From: Bacteroidaceae bacterium
GTDB taxonomy: Bacteria; Bacteroidota; Bacteroidia; Bacteroidales; Bacteroidaceae
Assembly: GCA_017548225.1 (NCBI GenBank)
Contig: JAFYMV010000233.1
Span: 1-9,332 of the forward strand
Length of the DNA: 9,332 nucleotides
Reading direction: 5' to 3'
The position numbers and the translations under genes were made by a program. Below, piece by piece: positions 1 to 7,017 of this stretch; the first letter of the stretch is position 1; the number at the start of each line of letters is the position of its first letter. The notes beneath the pieces are model-generated. The model did not search any database and was not told the origin of the DNA. It saw nothing but the letters and a program-made list of their open reading frames with translations.

Positions 1-228
1 AGCGGTGAGGATACCGAAGCTGTTGAGCAAGAAGTAACCTGCGAAACCGTAAAGACCCTGTGTACCGGGAAGAGCGGTGAGCACGAGGAAGTTACCGAAC
101 TTGTCAGCCTTCTTCAACGCACCAAGACCTGCGTTACCAGCGATAGTTACACCGAAAGCTGAACCAATACCCGAAAGGGCAATCATCAAACCAATGCCCA
201 AGTAGGCAATAAAAAGATTTGCATTCAT
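1..228 (-). CDS. atpK: V-type ATPase subunit K (rotor-ring proteolipid), 3' part missing at window edge
   Basis: The reading frame starts at an ATG (226-228) and stays open for 76 codons to the window edge, so only the N-terminal half of a roughly 150-residue protein is seen. Subunit K forms the membrane rotor ring that carries ions past subunit I. The visible part is one transmembrane hairpin: a glycine-rich first helix (about residues 5-33, including SGIGSAFGV), a short polar loop (KKADKFGN, 39-46), and a second helix starting at LPGTQGLYGF (53-62). That last motif is identical, from memory, to the first hairpin of Enterococcus hirae NtpK, where Leu61, Thr64 and Gln65 are Na+ ligands; here they are Leu53, Thr56 and Gln57. 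The ion-binding glutamate belongs to the second hairpin and lies outside the window. The gene follows atpI after a 184-nt spacer with a repeat element and a very A-rich leader. Confidence 0.95.
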   Translation of the reverse strand, partial: MNANLFIAYLGIGLMIALSGIGSAFGVTIAGNAGLGALKKADKFGNFLVLTALPGTQGLYGFAGYFLLNSFGILTA

Positions 229-288
229 AATTGTTTTGTTTTTTAAGTTGTTATTAATTTATTTTTTGTTTTTCATTTCTTTTTTTCT

Positions 289-393
289 TGTCATCCTGAA
301 CGAAGTGAAGGATCCCGCGCTAGGACTATGCAAAACTTTGCGAGATTGCCTTAACGGCGACCTAAAGGTTATTTCGCGTTGCTCAGAATGACA
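289..393. repeat. 105-bp intergenic element with TGTCAT inverted ends (REP/MITE-like)
   Basis: The spacer between atpI and atpK contains a segment whose ends are inverted copies: TGTCATCCTGAACGAAGTGA at the left and, on the other strand, TGTCATTCTGAGCAACGCGA at the right (15 of 20 identical; two of the differences can form G-U pairs in RNA). Inside are smaller dyads: GGATCC, GCAAA-AC-TTTGC (330-341) and ACCT-AA-AGGT (360-369). Sequences of the form GTCATTCTGAGCGAAGCGAAG are familiar as dispersed intergenic repeats in Bacteroidetes and some other phyla; that recognition is from memory. It begins 19 nt after the atpI stop and leaves a 60-nt leader (229-288), A-rich on the transcribed strand, before atpK. 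No T-tract follows on the minus strand, so it is not a normal intrinsic terminator. No clear target-site duplication is visible. Confidence 0.7.
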
Positions 394-412
394 TTATACG
401 ATGTTTCGTTCC

Positions 413-2200
413 TTACTTCTTAAAAGGTTTGTACTCCTGTCCGCCACCTTCGTAGCCAGAGTTCTTGAAGAACTCCACGAATGTCAGACGCATGGGGTGT
501 ACCATAGAGCCGAGAATATTCATGAAGATATTCAAACCATGACCAATGAGGAAGATGAGAGCGGTAACAAGAAATCCTACTACAGGGATATCGGGGCTCA
601 TACCTACGGCCAAGCTATTGAATACACTAGCCAAGATACCTCCCGAAAGACCGAGAGCAAAGAGACGCACATAAGAAAGCACATCGCCAAGCAAACCGGT
701 TACCATATTATAGGCATCCCAAAGACCAAGACCGATATTGAGGAAGATGTTCTTGCCAGGACTGTTGTAGAGCATAATCATGCAACCTGCCACAATCATC
801 AGCACCATAAACCAGGTAGCGCCCATAGAGCCGGTGAGAACGCCTACGGCTACGCCCACGAGGAGCATAATCCAACCGATAGTGCTCACAGCATACTTGA
901 AGCCGAGCTGGATAGTGAGGTTTACAGCCTTGAGCACCATACCGAAGAGTATCTGCACACAGCCGATGATGAGTGATAGGTAGAACATAGCCTGATTGTC
1001 CTGATAGAGCATATCCTTCATCTTTTGGAAGAAAGGAATGTCAAGATCGTACAAGCTGAAACCAAAAGCAGTACCCGTGAGCGAACCTGCCAATACGGTA
1101 GACAAACCAAAGAGGAACACCAAAGGACTCTTGAACTCAGGATTAATAAGTTGGAAGAGCTTGGTAAACACGGGCAACGCTAACATGATGAGCAAGCCAT
1201 ATCCCATATCGCCAAGACAGAGGCCGAAGAACAGCATGAAGAAAGGCGCAAAGAACATGGTGAGGTCGAGCTCGCCATACTTGGGCAACATATACAACTT
1301 GGTCAACGGCTCGAAGAGACGGAAGAACTTGTTATTACTCAATTGGATGGGGATATCGTCCTCAGCTGTAGGATCATCAATCTGGTAGTAATGACCAGTC
1401 TTGTCGAGATACTCACGCACTGTATCGAGCGATTTCTCCGGAGCCCAACCCTGAAGCAACATGAGCTTGTTGTCAGCCACGCTATCAGCACTGAGTGCCA
1501 CCTTTGAGAAATTGATATCGCTCTGCAATGCCTCGTGAGCAGCCTTGAAGTGAGCTAGATGCTCATTAGCAAAGGCGACAATCTGTCCATCGATACCTGT
1601 ACTCTTAGACTGCAGCGTCTCAATCTCTTCACGCAATGCCCCAAGTGATACCTGCGGCAAGCGACATAGCTCGGCCTCGATGCTGATCTCGGTACCAGGA
1701 GCGGTTACGGTGATGAAGTATACCTTAGACTTGTCGGCACGGATGGTGATAGCATTATACTCACTCTCCCACTCCTCTTTATACAGGCGTGTAGCGCAAG
1801 CGAAGAAGTTGATATCATATCCAGCCTTGATGAGACGCTCTACTGACTCGGGAGCAAAATCACCCCACGGAGCCAATACCTGCTCGTCTTTGGCAAGCTG
1901 CTGAATGCGTGCCTCGGTAGCAGCCTTATCAGCAAGGAGCTGGTCGTACTTCAACAACAATTCAGAGGGCTCGGTAAACTCGGAGTTCTCTGAGGGATTA
2001 GAGGCCACTTTTGACAATGCCTCAATCGCACTTGCATAGCGTGAGAGCAAGCGCATCTGCTCTTGCACCTCAGCATTGTCAAGAACACCCTGCTGCTTCT
2101 GCACTACATGCAATACGCCCAGTTCGCCCATGCGGTCGAGGAACTCTTGATACTCTTTATAGAACACCAAGAAGGTGAGTTTTTTCATTCTTGTTATCAT
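413..2200 (-). CDS. atpI: V-type ATPase subunit I (membrane stator, a-subunit homologue)
   Basis: A 595-residue protein of V_ATPase_I type. Residues 1-300 form the soluble, largely helical arm that contacts the peripheral stalk, opening with MKKLTFLVFYKEYQEFL. Residues from about 312 to 565 hold roughly eight hydrophobic segments (for example 312-333, 359-381, 406-424, 437-457, 505-530, 538-562). The essential arginine of the ion half-channels is most likely Arg512 in SYVRLFALGLSGG (509-521), matching SYLRLWALSLA of eukaryotic subunit a. The family's C-terminal signature HPMRLTFVEFFKNSGYEGGG (568-587) is intact. The length is at the short end for the family, as in bacterial V-ATPases. The ATG at 2200 overlaps the atpD stop as ATGA, which suggests translational coupling. 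A second in-frame ATG lies four codons downstream at 2188, but the GGAGGAG at 2206-2212 favours 2200. Confidence 0.96.
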   Translation of the reverse strand: MITRMKKLTFLVFYKEYQEFLDRMGELGVLHVVQKQQGVLDNAEVQEQMRLLSRYASAIEALSKVASNPSENSEFTEPSELLLKYDQLLADKAATEARIQQLAKDEQVLAPWGDFAPESVERLIKAGYDINFFACATRLYKEEWESEYNAITIRADKSKVYFITVTAPGTEISIEAELCRLPQVSLGALREEIETLQSKSTGIDGQIVAFANEHLAHFKAAHEALQSDINFSKVALSADSVADNKLMLLQGWAPEKSLDTVREYLDKTGHYYQIDDPTAEDDIPIQLSNNKFFRLFEPLTKLYMLPKYGELDLTMFFAPFFMLFFGLCLGDMGYGLLIMLALPVFTKLFQLINPEFKSPLVFLFGLSTVLAGSLTGTAFGFSLYDLDIPFFQKMKDMLYQDNQAMFYLSLIIGCVQILFGMVLKAVNLTIQLGFKYAVSTIGWIMLLVGVAVGVLTGSMGATWFMVLMIVAGCMIMLYNSPGKNIFLNIGLGLWDAYNMVTGLLGDVLSYVRLFALGLSGGILASVFNSLAVGMSPDIPVVGFLVTALIFLIGHGLNIFMNILGSMVHPMRLTFVEFFKNSGYEGGGQEYKPFKK

Positions 2201-2841
2201 AGTATCTCCTCCATCTCGTTAAACACCTCGTCGGGGGAAGCCACCGGCTCGGCGCGTTTTTCCAACAGCGTCTTCAGGATCTTCTGTGATGACTTAGAAA
2301 GGTTCTCCTCGTCCTCCATGAAGCGCTTAATCTTACGCACTGCATCTTGATAACCAGGTATCTGCACCTTTTCGAAGAGGTTTACCTTCTGGGTAGTCTT
2401 CTTGCGGGCATGTTCGAGAAGCTCAAGCTTTGCCTCCATAAACTCGCACGCCAAAGCAGTCTTGGCCAACCCCTGAAGCAGGTTGATGCCATCGTAGTAC
2501 CACTTAGGAGCACCAAAGAGGCTAAAAGGCTTGATATCAAAGTCGACATCACCCAATACGGGCACGCGCACACCAGCAATCTTCTTTACATCAAGATGCA
2601 CATCTCTGACACCGATAAGCGAAGCGTCAAACTCATTCCAAAGAGCAAACATGTACTCGTAGGCTTGAATCTGCTCTTCGAGCTGAGCTTCTAACCGACG
2701 AACATCCTCCTTGCACTTTTTCACCTCCATACGCAAGGCACTCTCCTTATTCTTGATGATAGGGAGCGTACGCTGGCGCACCTTGAGTTGCTTCTCAATC
2801 TGCTGCAGTGATGTCTTGTTATATTGAAATTTTATAGCCAC
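2197..2841 (-). CDS. atpD: V-type ATPase subunit D (central rotor shaft)
   Basis: A 214-residue protein of the V-ATPase subunit D family, the coiled-coil shaft that turns inside the A3B3 head and passes rotation to the ion ring. The N-terminal helix begins AIKFQYNKTSLQQIEKQLK and continues as a charged heptad-rich region (about 1-70). A central globular section (about 75-125) is followed by a second long helix (about 125-195) rich in Lys, Arg and Glu. The start codon is GTG (2839-2841): an in-frame TAA lies five codons upstream and the next Met is residue 37, within the conserved helix. The leader of this GTG abuts the 7-bp repeat array of the preceding spacer. The stop overlaps the atpI start. 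Known V-ATPases place subunit F next to D, but no F gene is present here. Confidence 0.94.
   Translation of the reverse strand: MAIKFQYNKTSLQQIEKQLKVRQRTLPIIKNKESALRMEVKKCKEDVRRLEAQLEEQIQAYEYMFALWNEFDASLIGVRDVHLDVKKIAGVRVPVLGDVDFDIKPFSLFGAPKWYYDGINLLQGLAKTALACEFMEAKLELLEHARKKTTQKVNLFEKVQIPGYQDAVRKIKRFMEDEENLSKSSQKILKTLLEKRAEPVASPDEVFNEMEEIL
2206..2212 (-). promoter_or_regulatory. Strong Shine-Dalgarno for atpI inside the atpD 3' end
   Basis: On the minus strand GGAGGAG lies 5 nt before the atpI ATG at 2200. It sits in the final atpD codons (Glu-Glu-Ile-Leu-stop), so the purine run may also be a by-product of coding. It is notable because the other gene starts in this window have A/T-rich leaders and no such motif, as usual in Bacteroidetes. 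It decides between the 2200 and 2188 starts. Confidence 0.5.
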
Positions 2842-2851
2842 AATTTTATTA

Positions 2852-2959
2852 AATTATGAATTTTGAATTATGAATTTTGAATGCAAATACAACGCGTATT
2901 CCTACATATATATTTAGGCTATCGTGAAGGACAGAATTCAGAACTCATAATTCAGAATT
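2852..2959. repeat. Inverted array of 7-bp AATTNTG units between atpB and atpD
   Basis: The left arm is four perfect-period 7-mers on the plus strand: AATTATG (2852-2858), AATTTTG (2859-2865), AATTATG (2866-2872), AATTTTG (2873-2879). The right arm has four units on the opposite strand: AATTCTG (2953-2959), AATTATG (2946-2952), AGTTCTG (2939-2945), AATTCTG (2932-2938). The arms match at 23 of 28 positions and could form a long hairpin. The roughly 50-nt loop contains a separate near-palindrome, CCTACATATATATTTAGG (2901-2918). The array starts 6 nt after the atpB stop and ends 10 nt before the atpD GTG. No terminator T-tract follows, so read-through is expected. Confidence 0.8.
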
Positions 2960-2965
2960 GAGAAA

Positions 2966-4291
2966 TCAATTTTCTTTCGGCCAGAACTGTTCTACCAACT
3001 CGCGCTTGATGTTAACCTCCTCAGGCTGGAAGTACTTGCCAAACAAGCCCCAGGTTACATCGAGCATCTCGGTAGTGTTGAGGTTTACATCGATAGCCAA
3101 GAGCTGATTTGAATAGTCCTTAGCGAAGTCGAGTGTACGCTCATCGTAGTCGGTGAGGTCGAAACCGTTCTCCATCTTGGTCTTCGCATTGGCTGCATCG
3201 GCATAAAGACGCACGGCGGCATTCATCACCTGCGGATGGTCCTTACGGGTTTTCTTACCCGATACGAGCTGCTTCAGACGAGAGAGCGAACGGAACGGGT
3301 CAACGATAACCTTACCGATATCGCTATCACGACGGAGGAAGAGCTGACCCTCGGTGATGTAACCGGTGTTATCAGGTACGGCATGGGTGATATCGCCACC
3401 AGAGAGGGTGGTCACCGCGATAATGGTGATTGAACCTCCTGAGGGGAACTGCACGGCCTTCTCATAGATCTTAGCCAAGTCTGAATAGAGCGAACCGGGC
3501 ATAGAGTCCTTAGAAGGAATCTGGTCCATACGGTTTGACACGATAGCCAAAGCGTCGGCATATGAGGTCATATCAGAAAGGAGCACGAGCACCTTCTCAT
3601 TCTTCTCAACAGCAAAATATTCAGCAGCGGTCAATGCCATATCGGGAATCAACAAACGCTCTACAGGAGGATTCTCTGTAGTGTTGATGAAGCTGATGAT
3701 ACGGTCGAGCGCACCTGCGTTAGAGAACACATTCTTAAAGTAGAGGTAGTCGTCGTTGGTCATACCCATGGCACCGAGGATGATCTTGTCGGTCTCGGCA
3801 CGGAGAGCCACATTGGCCATCACCTGGTTGAAGGGCTGGTCGGGGTCGGCGAAGAAGGGAATCTTCTGACCTGACACGAGGGTGTTGTTCAAGTCGATAC
3901 CTGCAATACCGGTAGCAATGAGCTCAGAGGGCTGCTTACGGCGTACGGGGTTCACTGAAGGACCACCAATCTCGACCTCCTTACCCTCGATCTGAGGACC
4001 ACCGTCGATTGCGTTACCGTAGGCGTCGAAGAAACGACCTGCCAACTGGTCGCTCACCTTGAGCGAAGGAGCCTTGCCAAGGAATACCACTTCAGCATTG
4101 GTGGGGATACCGCCTGTACCCTCAAACACCTGAAGAGTAACCTCATCGCCAGCGATCTTTACCACCTGTGCCAACTTGCCATCGATAGTAGCAAGTTCGT
4201 CATAACCAACACCTGTTGCCTTCAACGAGCAAGTAGCCTTGGTAATCTGACTAATCTTTGTATATATCTTTTGAAATGCTTTTGTTGCCAT
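2966..4291 (-). CDS. atpB: V-type ATPase subunit B (non-catalytic head subunit)
   Basis: A 441-residue non-catalytic nucleotide-binding-fold subunit that alternates with subunit A in the A3B3 head. A beta-barrel N-domain (about 1-80) is followed by the central fold and a helical C-domain. The P-loop is degenerate: where other B subunits have GQKLPIFSGSGLPHN, this one reads GQKIPFFADPDQPFN (141-155), with no GxxxxGK(T/S). The arginine finger that reaches the catalytic site is most likely Arg338 in RSLSRLKQL. Other family motifs are AMGMTNDDYLYFKN (174-187), LLSDMTSYADAL (237-248) and the SGKKTRKDH stretch (344-352), close to GKGKTRKDH elsewhere. The gene begins 5 nt after the atpA stop. The ADPDQPFN variant, together with gene order, places it in the Bacteroides/Chlamydia/spirochaete branch rather than the Enterococcus/Thermus branch; that placement is inference. 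Confidence 0.97.
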   Translation of the reverse strand: MATKAFQKIYTKISQITKATCSLKATGVGYDELATIDGKLAQVVKIAGDEVTLQVFEGTGGIPTNAEVVFLGKAPSLKVSDQLAGRFFDAYGNAIDGGPQIEGKEVEIGGPSVNPVRRKQPSELIATGIAGIDLNNTLVSGQKIPFFADPDQPFNQVMANVALRAETDKIILGAMGMTNDDYLYFKNVFSNAGALDRIISFINTTENPPVERLLIPDMALTAAEYFAVEKNEKVLVLLSDMTSYADALAIVSNRMDQIPSKDSMPGSLYSDLAKIYEKAVQFPSGGSITIIAVTTLSGGDITHAVPDNTGYITEGQLFLRRDSDIGKVIVDPFRSLSRLKQLVSGKKTRKDHPQVMNAAVRLYADAANAKTKMENGFDLTDYDERTLDFAKDYSNQLLAIDVNLNTTEMLDVTWGLFGKYFQPEEVNIKRELVEQFWPKEN

Positions 4292-4296
4292 AATCG

Positions 4297-6051
4297 TTAT
4301 GCTTTCTTAGTTGCTACCAACTCGTCGAGTTGCTTCATATATTCGTTATACTTCTCTGACTTGAACTCGCAATAGTTGATCTGCTTACAGAGGTTGATGA
4401 CACGCTTAAAGAAGGTCATCACATCAAGGAAGGTATCAAACTCAAACTCGGTATGGCAGATGCCCATTACCATGTTCACAATCTCTTCCTGGCGCTCAAG
4501 CGAACTTACGGCATCAATATCATCGAACGCATCCTGCTGGAGGATAACGAAGTCGATAAGCTCTGACTTCCAGAATACTACATGGTACTCTACAGGTACA
4601 CCATCATCACCGAGAATGTTAATCTGCTCAGCAATCTCCTTACCACGAAGCAAGCGGGTCTTAATTTCATTTACCTTAGTGGTCCACTCATCGTTGATGA
4701 GCTTAGATATATAAGCCTCAAACTCGGGATACTCCAAGTACTTAGAGTATGAGTCAATGGGGTTTACCGCTGGATAGCGCTTTTTATCGGCACGCTCCTG
4801 CTCAAGGGCGTAGAAACAACGAGCTACCTTCTTGGTATTCTCAGTCACAGGCTCCTTGAGGTTACCACCGGCAGGTGATACGGTACCGATAAAGGTAATA
4901 GAACCTACCTCACCGTTGTTCAAGGTCACATAACCTGCGCGACCGTAGAAGTTAGAGATGATAGATGAAATATCCATGGGGAACGCATCAGGACCAGGGA
5001 GCTCCTCCATACGGTTTGACATCTCACGCAATGCCTGCGCCCAACGAGAAGTAGAGTCAGCCATAAGCAATACACGAAGACCCATTGAGCGATAATATTC
5101 AGCCATGGTCATGGCAGTATACACTGATGCCTCACGAGCAGCTACAGGCATGTTAGAGGTGTTAGCGATGATGATGGTACGCTCCATCAACTTGCGACCG
5201 GTATGGGGGTCAACGAGCTCGGGGAACTCGGTGAAGATTTCCACAACCTCATTAGCACGCTCACCACAAGCCGCGATGATTACGATATCGGCCTCAGCCT
5301 GCTTAGATATAGCGTGCTGGAGCACAGTCTTACCAGTACCGAAAGGACCAGGAATAAAGCCTGTACCACCCTCTACGATGGGGTTTACGGTATCAATTAC
5401 GCGTACACCTGTCTCGAGGAGCTTAAAAGGACGGGGCTTATTGACATAGTTGGTCATAGCCACCTTCACGGGCCAACGCTGAATCATATTCACATTGATA
5501 TCGTTGCCCTCCTCGTCGGTAAGCACTGCGATAGTATCCTGAATGGTATATTCACCTTCAGCCACGATAGACTTCACGGTGCAAACACCCTTCTGCTGGA
5601 AAGGCACCATAATCTTCAAGGGCTGAGAGTTCTCTTCTACAGCACCGAGCCAATCCGAAGCCTTCACCTTATCGCCTACCTTGGCAAGAGGCTTGAAGAG
5701 CCATTTGCGATCGTCGTCAAGAGCGTAAGTGTATTGTCCGCGTTTGAGGAACACACCATCCATCTTGTCGAGGTCGTTCTGCAGACCGTCGTAGTTTTTA
5801 GAGAGCATACCGGGGCCGAGTGTTACCTCGAGCATGTGACCGGTAAATTCGGCAGGAGCACCTACCTTCAGTCCGCGTGTGCTCTCAAACACCTGCACAT
5901 ACACATCATTACCCACTACCTTGAGCACCTCGGCCATGAGCTTATCACCGCCAGTGGTAATGTAGCAGATTTCATTCTGTGCCACGGGACCGTCTACTGT
6001 CAGCGTCACCAAGTTCTGAACAACGCCTTTAACTTTTCCTAATGTAGCCAT
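4297..6051 (-). CDS. atpA: V-type ATPase subunit A (catalytic)
   Basis: A 584-residue catalytic subunit that hydrolyses or makes ATP in the cytoplasmic head. The N-terminal barrel is residues 1-75. The non-homologous insert specific to V/A-type A subunits lies around 85-190 and separates it from F-type beta. The Walker A motif is GPFGTGKT (235-242), the catalytic glutamate is Glu264 in ACGERANEV, and the Walker B region is LRVLLMADSTSRWAQALRE (325-343). The nucleotide-site segment reads RYPAVNPIDSYSKY (425-438), whereas many V/A-type subunits have HYPAINWLTSYSLY; the substitution of Trp by Pro appears to be a feature of this clade, not damage. The ATG at 6049-6051 lies 9 nt after the DUF2764 stop, and atpB begins 5 nt downstream, so A and B are tightly linked. 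All catalytic residues looked for are present. Confidence 0.98.
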   Translation of the reverse strand: MATLGKVKGVVQNLVTLTVDGPVAQNEICYITTGGDKLMAEVLKVVGNDVYVQVFESTRGLKVGAPAEFTGHMLEVTLGPGMLSKNYDGLQNDLDKMDGVFLKRGQYTYALDDDRKWLFKPLAKVGDKVKASDWLGAVEENSQPLKIMVPFQQKGVCTVKSIVAEGEYTIQDTIAVLTDEEGNDINVNMIQRWPVKVAMTNYVNKPRPFKLLETGVRVIDTVNPIVEGGTGFIPGPFGTGKTVLQHAISKQAEADIVIIAACGERANEVVEIFTEFPELVDPHTGRKLMERTIIIANTSNMPVAAREASVYTAMTMAEYYRSMGLRVLLMADSTSRWAQALREMSNRMEELPGPDAFPMDISSIISNFYGRAGYVTLNNGEVGSITFIGTVSPAGGNLKEPVTENTKKVARCFYALEQERADKKRYPAVNPIDSYSKYLEYPEFEAYISKLINDEWTTKVNEIKTRLLRGKEIAEQINILGDDGVPVEYHVVFWKSELIDFVILQQDAFDDIDAVSSLERQEEIVNMVMGICHTEFEFDTFLDVMTFFKRVINLCKQINYCEFKSEKYNEYMKQLDELVATKKA

Positions 6052-6060
6052 ATATATGTT

Positions 6061-6918
6061 TTATTTCTTATTGTTTATAGTAAACTCTTGAGGCACCTTT
6101 ACCTCATCCTTGAGTTGGCGTATCATTCCACGCAACATCTCACCACCAGCTTCGGCGTCAAGGGTAATCCAACGCTCGATAATCTGTATCTTCACGAGAA
6201 AGGCAAAGAGTTTCTCTACGGTAAAGTAGTCGAAGAAAGAGTTTTCCTCCATCCACTCCCACTTGAGAATGTCAAGCTTTCGCTCGCGTTCTACGAGATT
6301 GTCAATTTCACTGATACGCATCACCTCCTCAAAACCATCCATCACACCAGTCAAGCCAAAATCGCGGCTATTTGAAGTGCGCAACGCCTTGGCAACCTCA
6401 TTGTCGCCCACGATAAGGGGCTTCACATCGAGATTATAGCGGCGTGCGGTAATGGCGGTAAGGAAGTTGTTAAGGTCGAGATTGAAGGCAAACCAACGCT
6501 CAACGAACACATTCCCCTGGCTCATGGCGTGAGCGTAGTAGAGTTGCGCGAGACGATCTTCAGGGAAGATACCTTCGGCTGCACTATCTTCGCTTTCCAT
6601 CTGTGCCACGAAGTCGTACATATAACGCGGATAACGACGGTCGGGAGTCTCCTCTGCACGAGCAGCCTCAATGACACCCAGCAACTCCTCACTCGTATAC
6701 AAGCCACCCTCTACGATAGCAGCCTCCTTATCCTTTAATAATAGGAGAAGGTTAGCATTATCGTAGCTTAGGTAGATGAGGTCGAGTAAGGCACGGTCGT
6801 CGTCGGCAAGCTCGGGATAGTACAGCTCGCGGAATTCACGCACAGTGATCCCCAACTTACTATCATCAAGCGACAATTCCGGCAATCCGGCTATGAGATA
6901 ATAATAGTTTTTCTTCAT
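6061..6918 (-). CDS. DUF2764 protein of the V-ATPase operon, candidate subunit C equivalent
   Basis: A 285-residue, probably alpha-helical, soluble protein with no signal peptide or membrane segment. The N-terminus NYYYLIAGLPELSLDD (4-19) is the signature of the DUF2764 family, whose genes sit between atpE and atpA in Bacteroides, Chlamydia (CT309 position) and Borrelia. A segment DLNNFLTAITARRYNLDV (148-165) and a C-terminal stretch FFDYFTVEKLFAFLVKIQI (228-246) faintly recall the repeated Asn/Arg helices and the C-terminal helix of V-ATPase subunit C/AC39. No recognisable subunit C gene occurs in the operon, so a role as linker between shaft and rotor ring is plausible but inferred. The start is ATG at 6916-6918. 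An upstream in-frame TTG (6931-6933) lies inside the inverted-repeat arm and is less likely, since family members begin with MKxYYYL. Confidence 0.85.
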   Translation of the reverse strand: MKKNYYYLIAGLPELSLDDSKLGITVREFRELYYPELADDDRALLDLIYLSYDNANLLLLLKDKEAAIVEGGLYTSEELLGVIEAARAEETPDRRYPRYMYDFVAQMESEDSAAEGIFPEDRLAQLYYAHAMSQGNVFVERWFAFNLDLNNFLTAITARRYNLDVKPLIVGDNEVAKALRTSNSRDFGLTGVMDGFEEVMRISEIDNLVERERKLDILKWEWMEENSFFDYFTVEKLFAFLVKIQIIERWITLDAEAGGEMLRGMIRQLKDEVKVPQEFTINNKK

Positions 6919-6928
6919 TTTGTATTTT

Positions 6929-7017
6929 GTCAACAGACAACGGCCAACAGTCTACAGTCTTTTTTACTACAGAGACATTCAGCAAGGTCTGTCGTCCGTT
7001 GACTGTTGTCTGTTGAC
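6929..7017. repeat. Inverted array of 7-bp (CAACAG-type) units between atpE and the DUF2764 gene
   Basis: The left arm (6929-6960, plus strand) is built on a 7-bp period: after a leading G come TCAACAG, ACAACGG, CCAACAG, TCTACAG. The right arm (6986-7017), read on the minus strand, gives TCAACAG, ACAACAG, TCAACGG, ACGACAG. The two 32-nt arms match at 25 positions, the outer 13 (GTCAACAGACAAC) perfectly, with a 25-nt loop at 6961-6985. A transcript would form a long hairpin. The array starts 11 nt after the atpE stop and ends 10 nt before the DUF2764 ATG. No T-tract follows on the minus strand, so it is not a standard terminator. Repeats of GTCAAC/GACAACAG flavour are known to me from Bacteroidales spacers, but no function is established. 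Confidence 0.85.

Noticed and set aside
261..276. Five-codon upstream open frame (ATG AAA AAC AAA AAA TAA, minus strand) in the atpK leader
   Set aside because: Expected by chance in such A-rich sequence; no sign of selection can be judged from one genome.
394..401. TATAAT-like -10 (minus strand) just after atpI as an internal atpK promoter
   Set aside because: E. coli-type -10 boxes are not used by the main Bacteroidetes sigma factor and no TAnnTTTG box was found in this spacer.
401..976. 191-codon plus-strand open frame opposite atpI
   Set aside because: His/Glu/Thr-rich sequence with no family resemblance, fully antisense to conserved atpI membrane segments; a shadow frame.
2852..2959. 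CRISPR-like or rho-independent terminator reading of the heptamer arrays (also 6929-7017)
   Set aside because: Units are 7 bp without spacers, so not CRISPR; no T-tract follows on the transcribed strand, so not a standard terminator.
5203..6042. 279-codon plus-strand open frame opposite atpA
   Set aside because: Lies wholly opposite the conserved A subunit and reads as an antisense reflection of it, with no recognisable domain, promoter or partner.
6919..6933. Upstream TTG start for the DUF2764 gene
   Set aside because: It lies inside the inverted-repeat arm, and the family N-terminus begins at the ATG at 6918.
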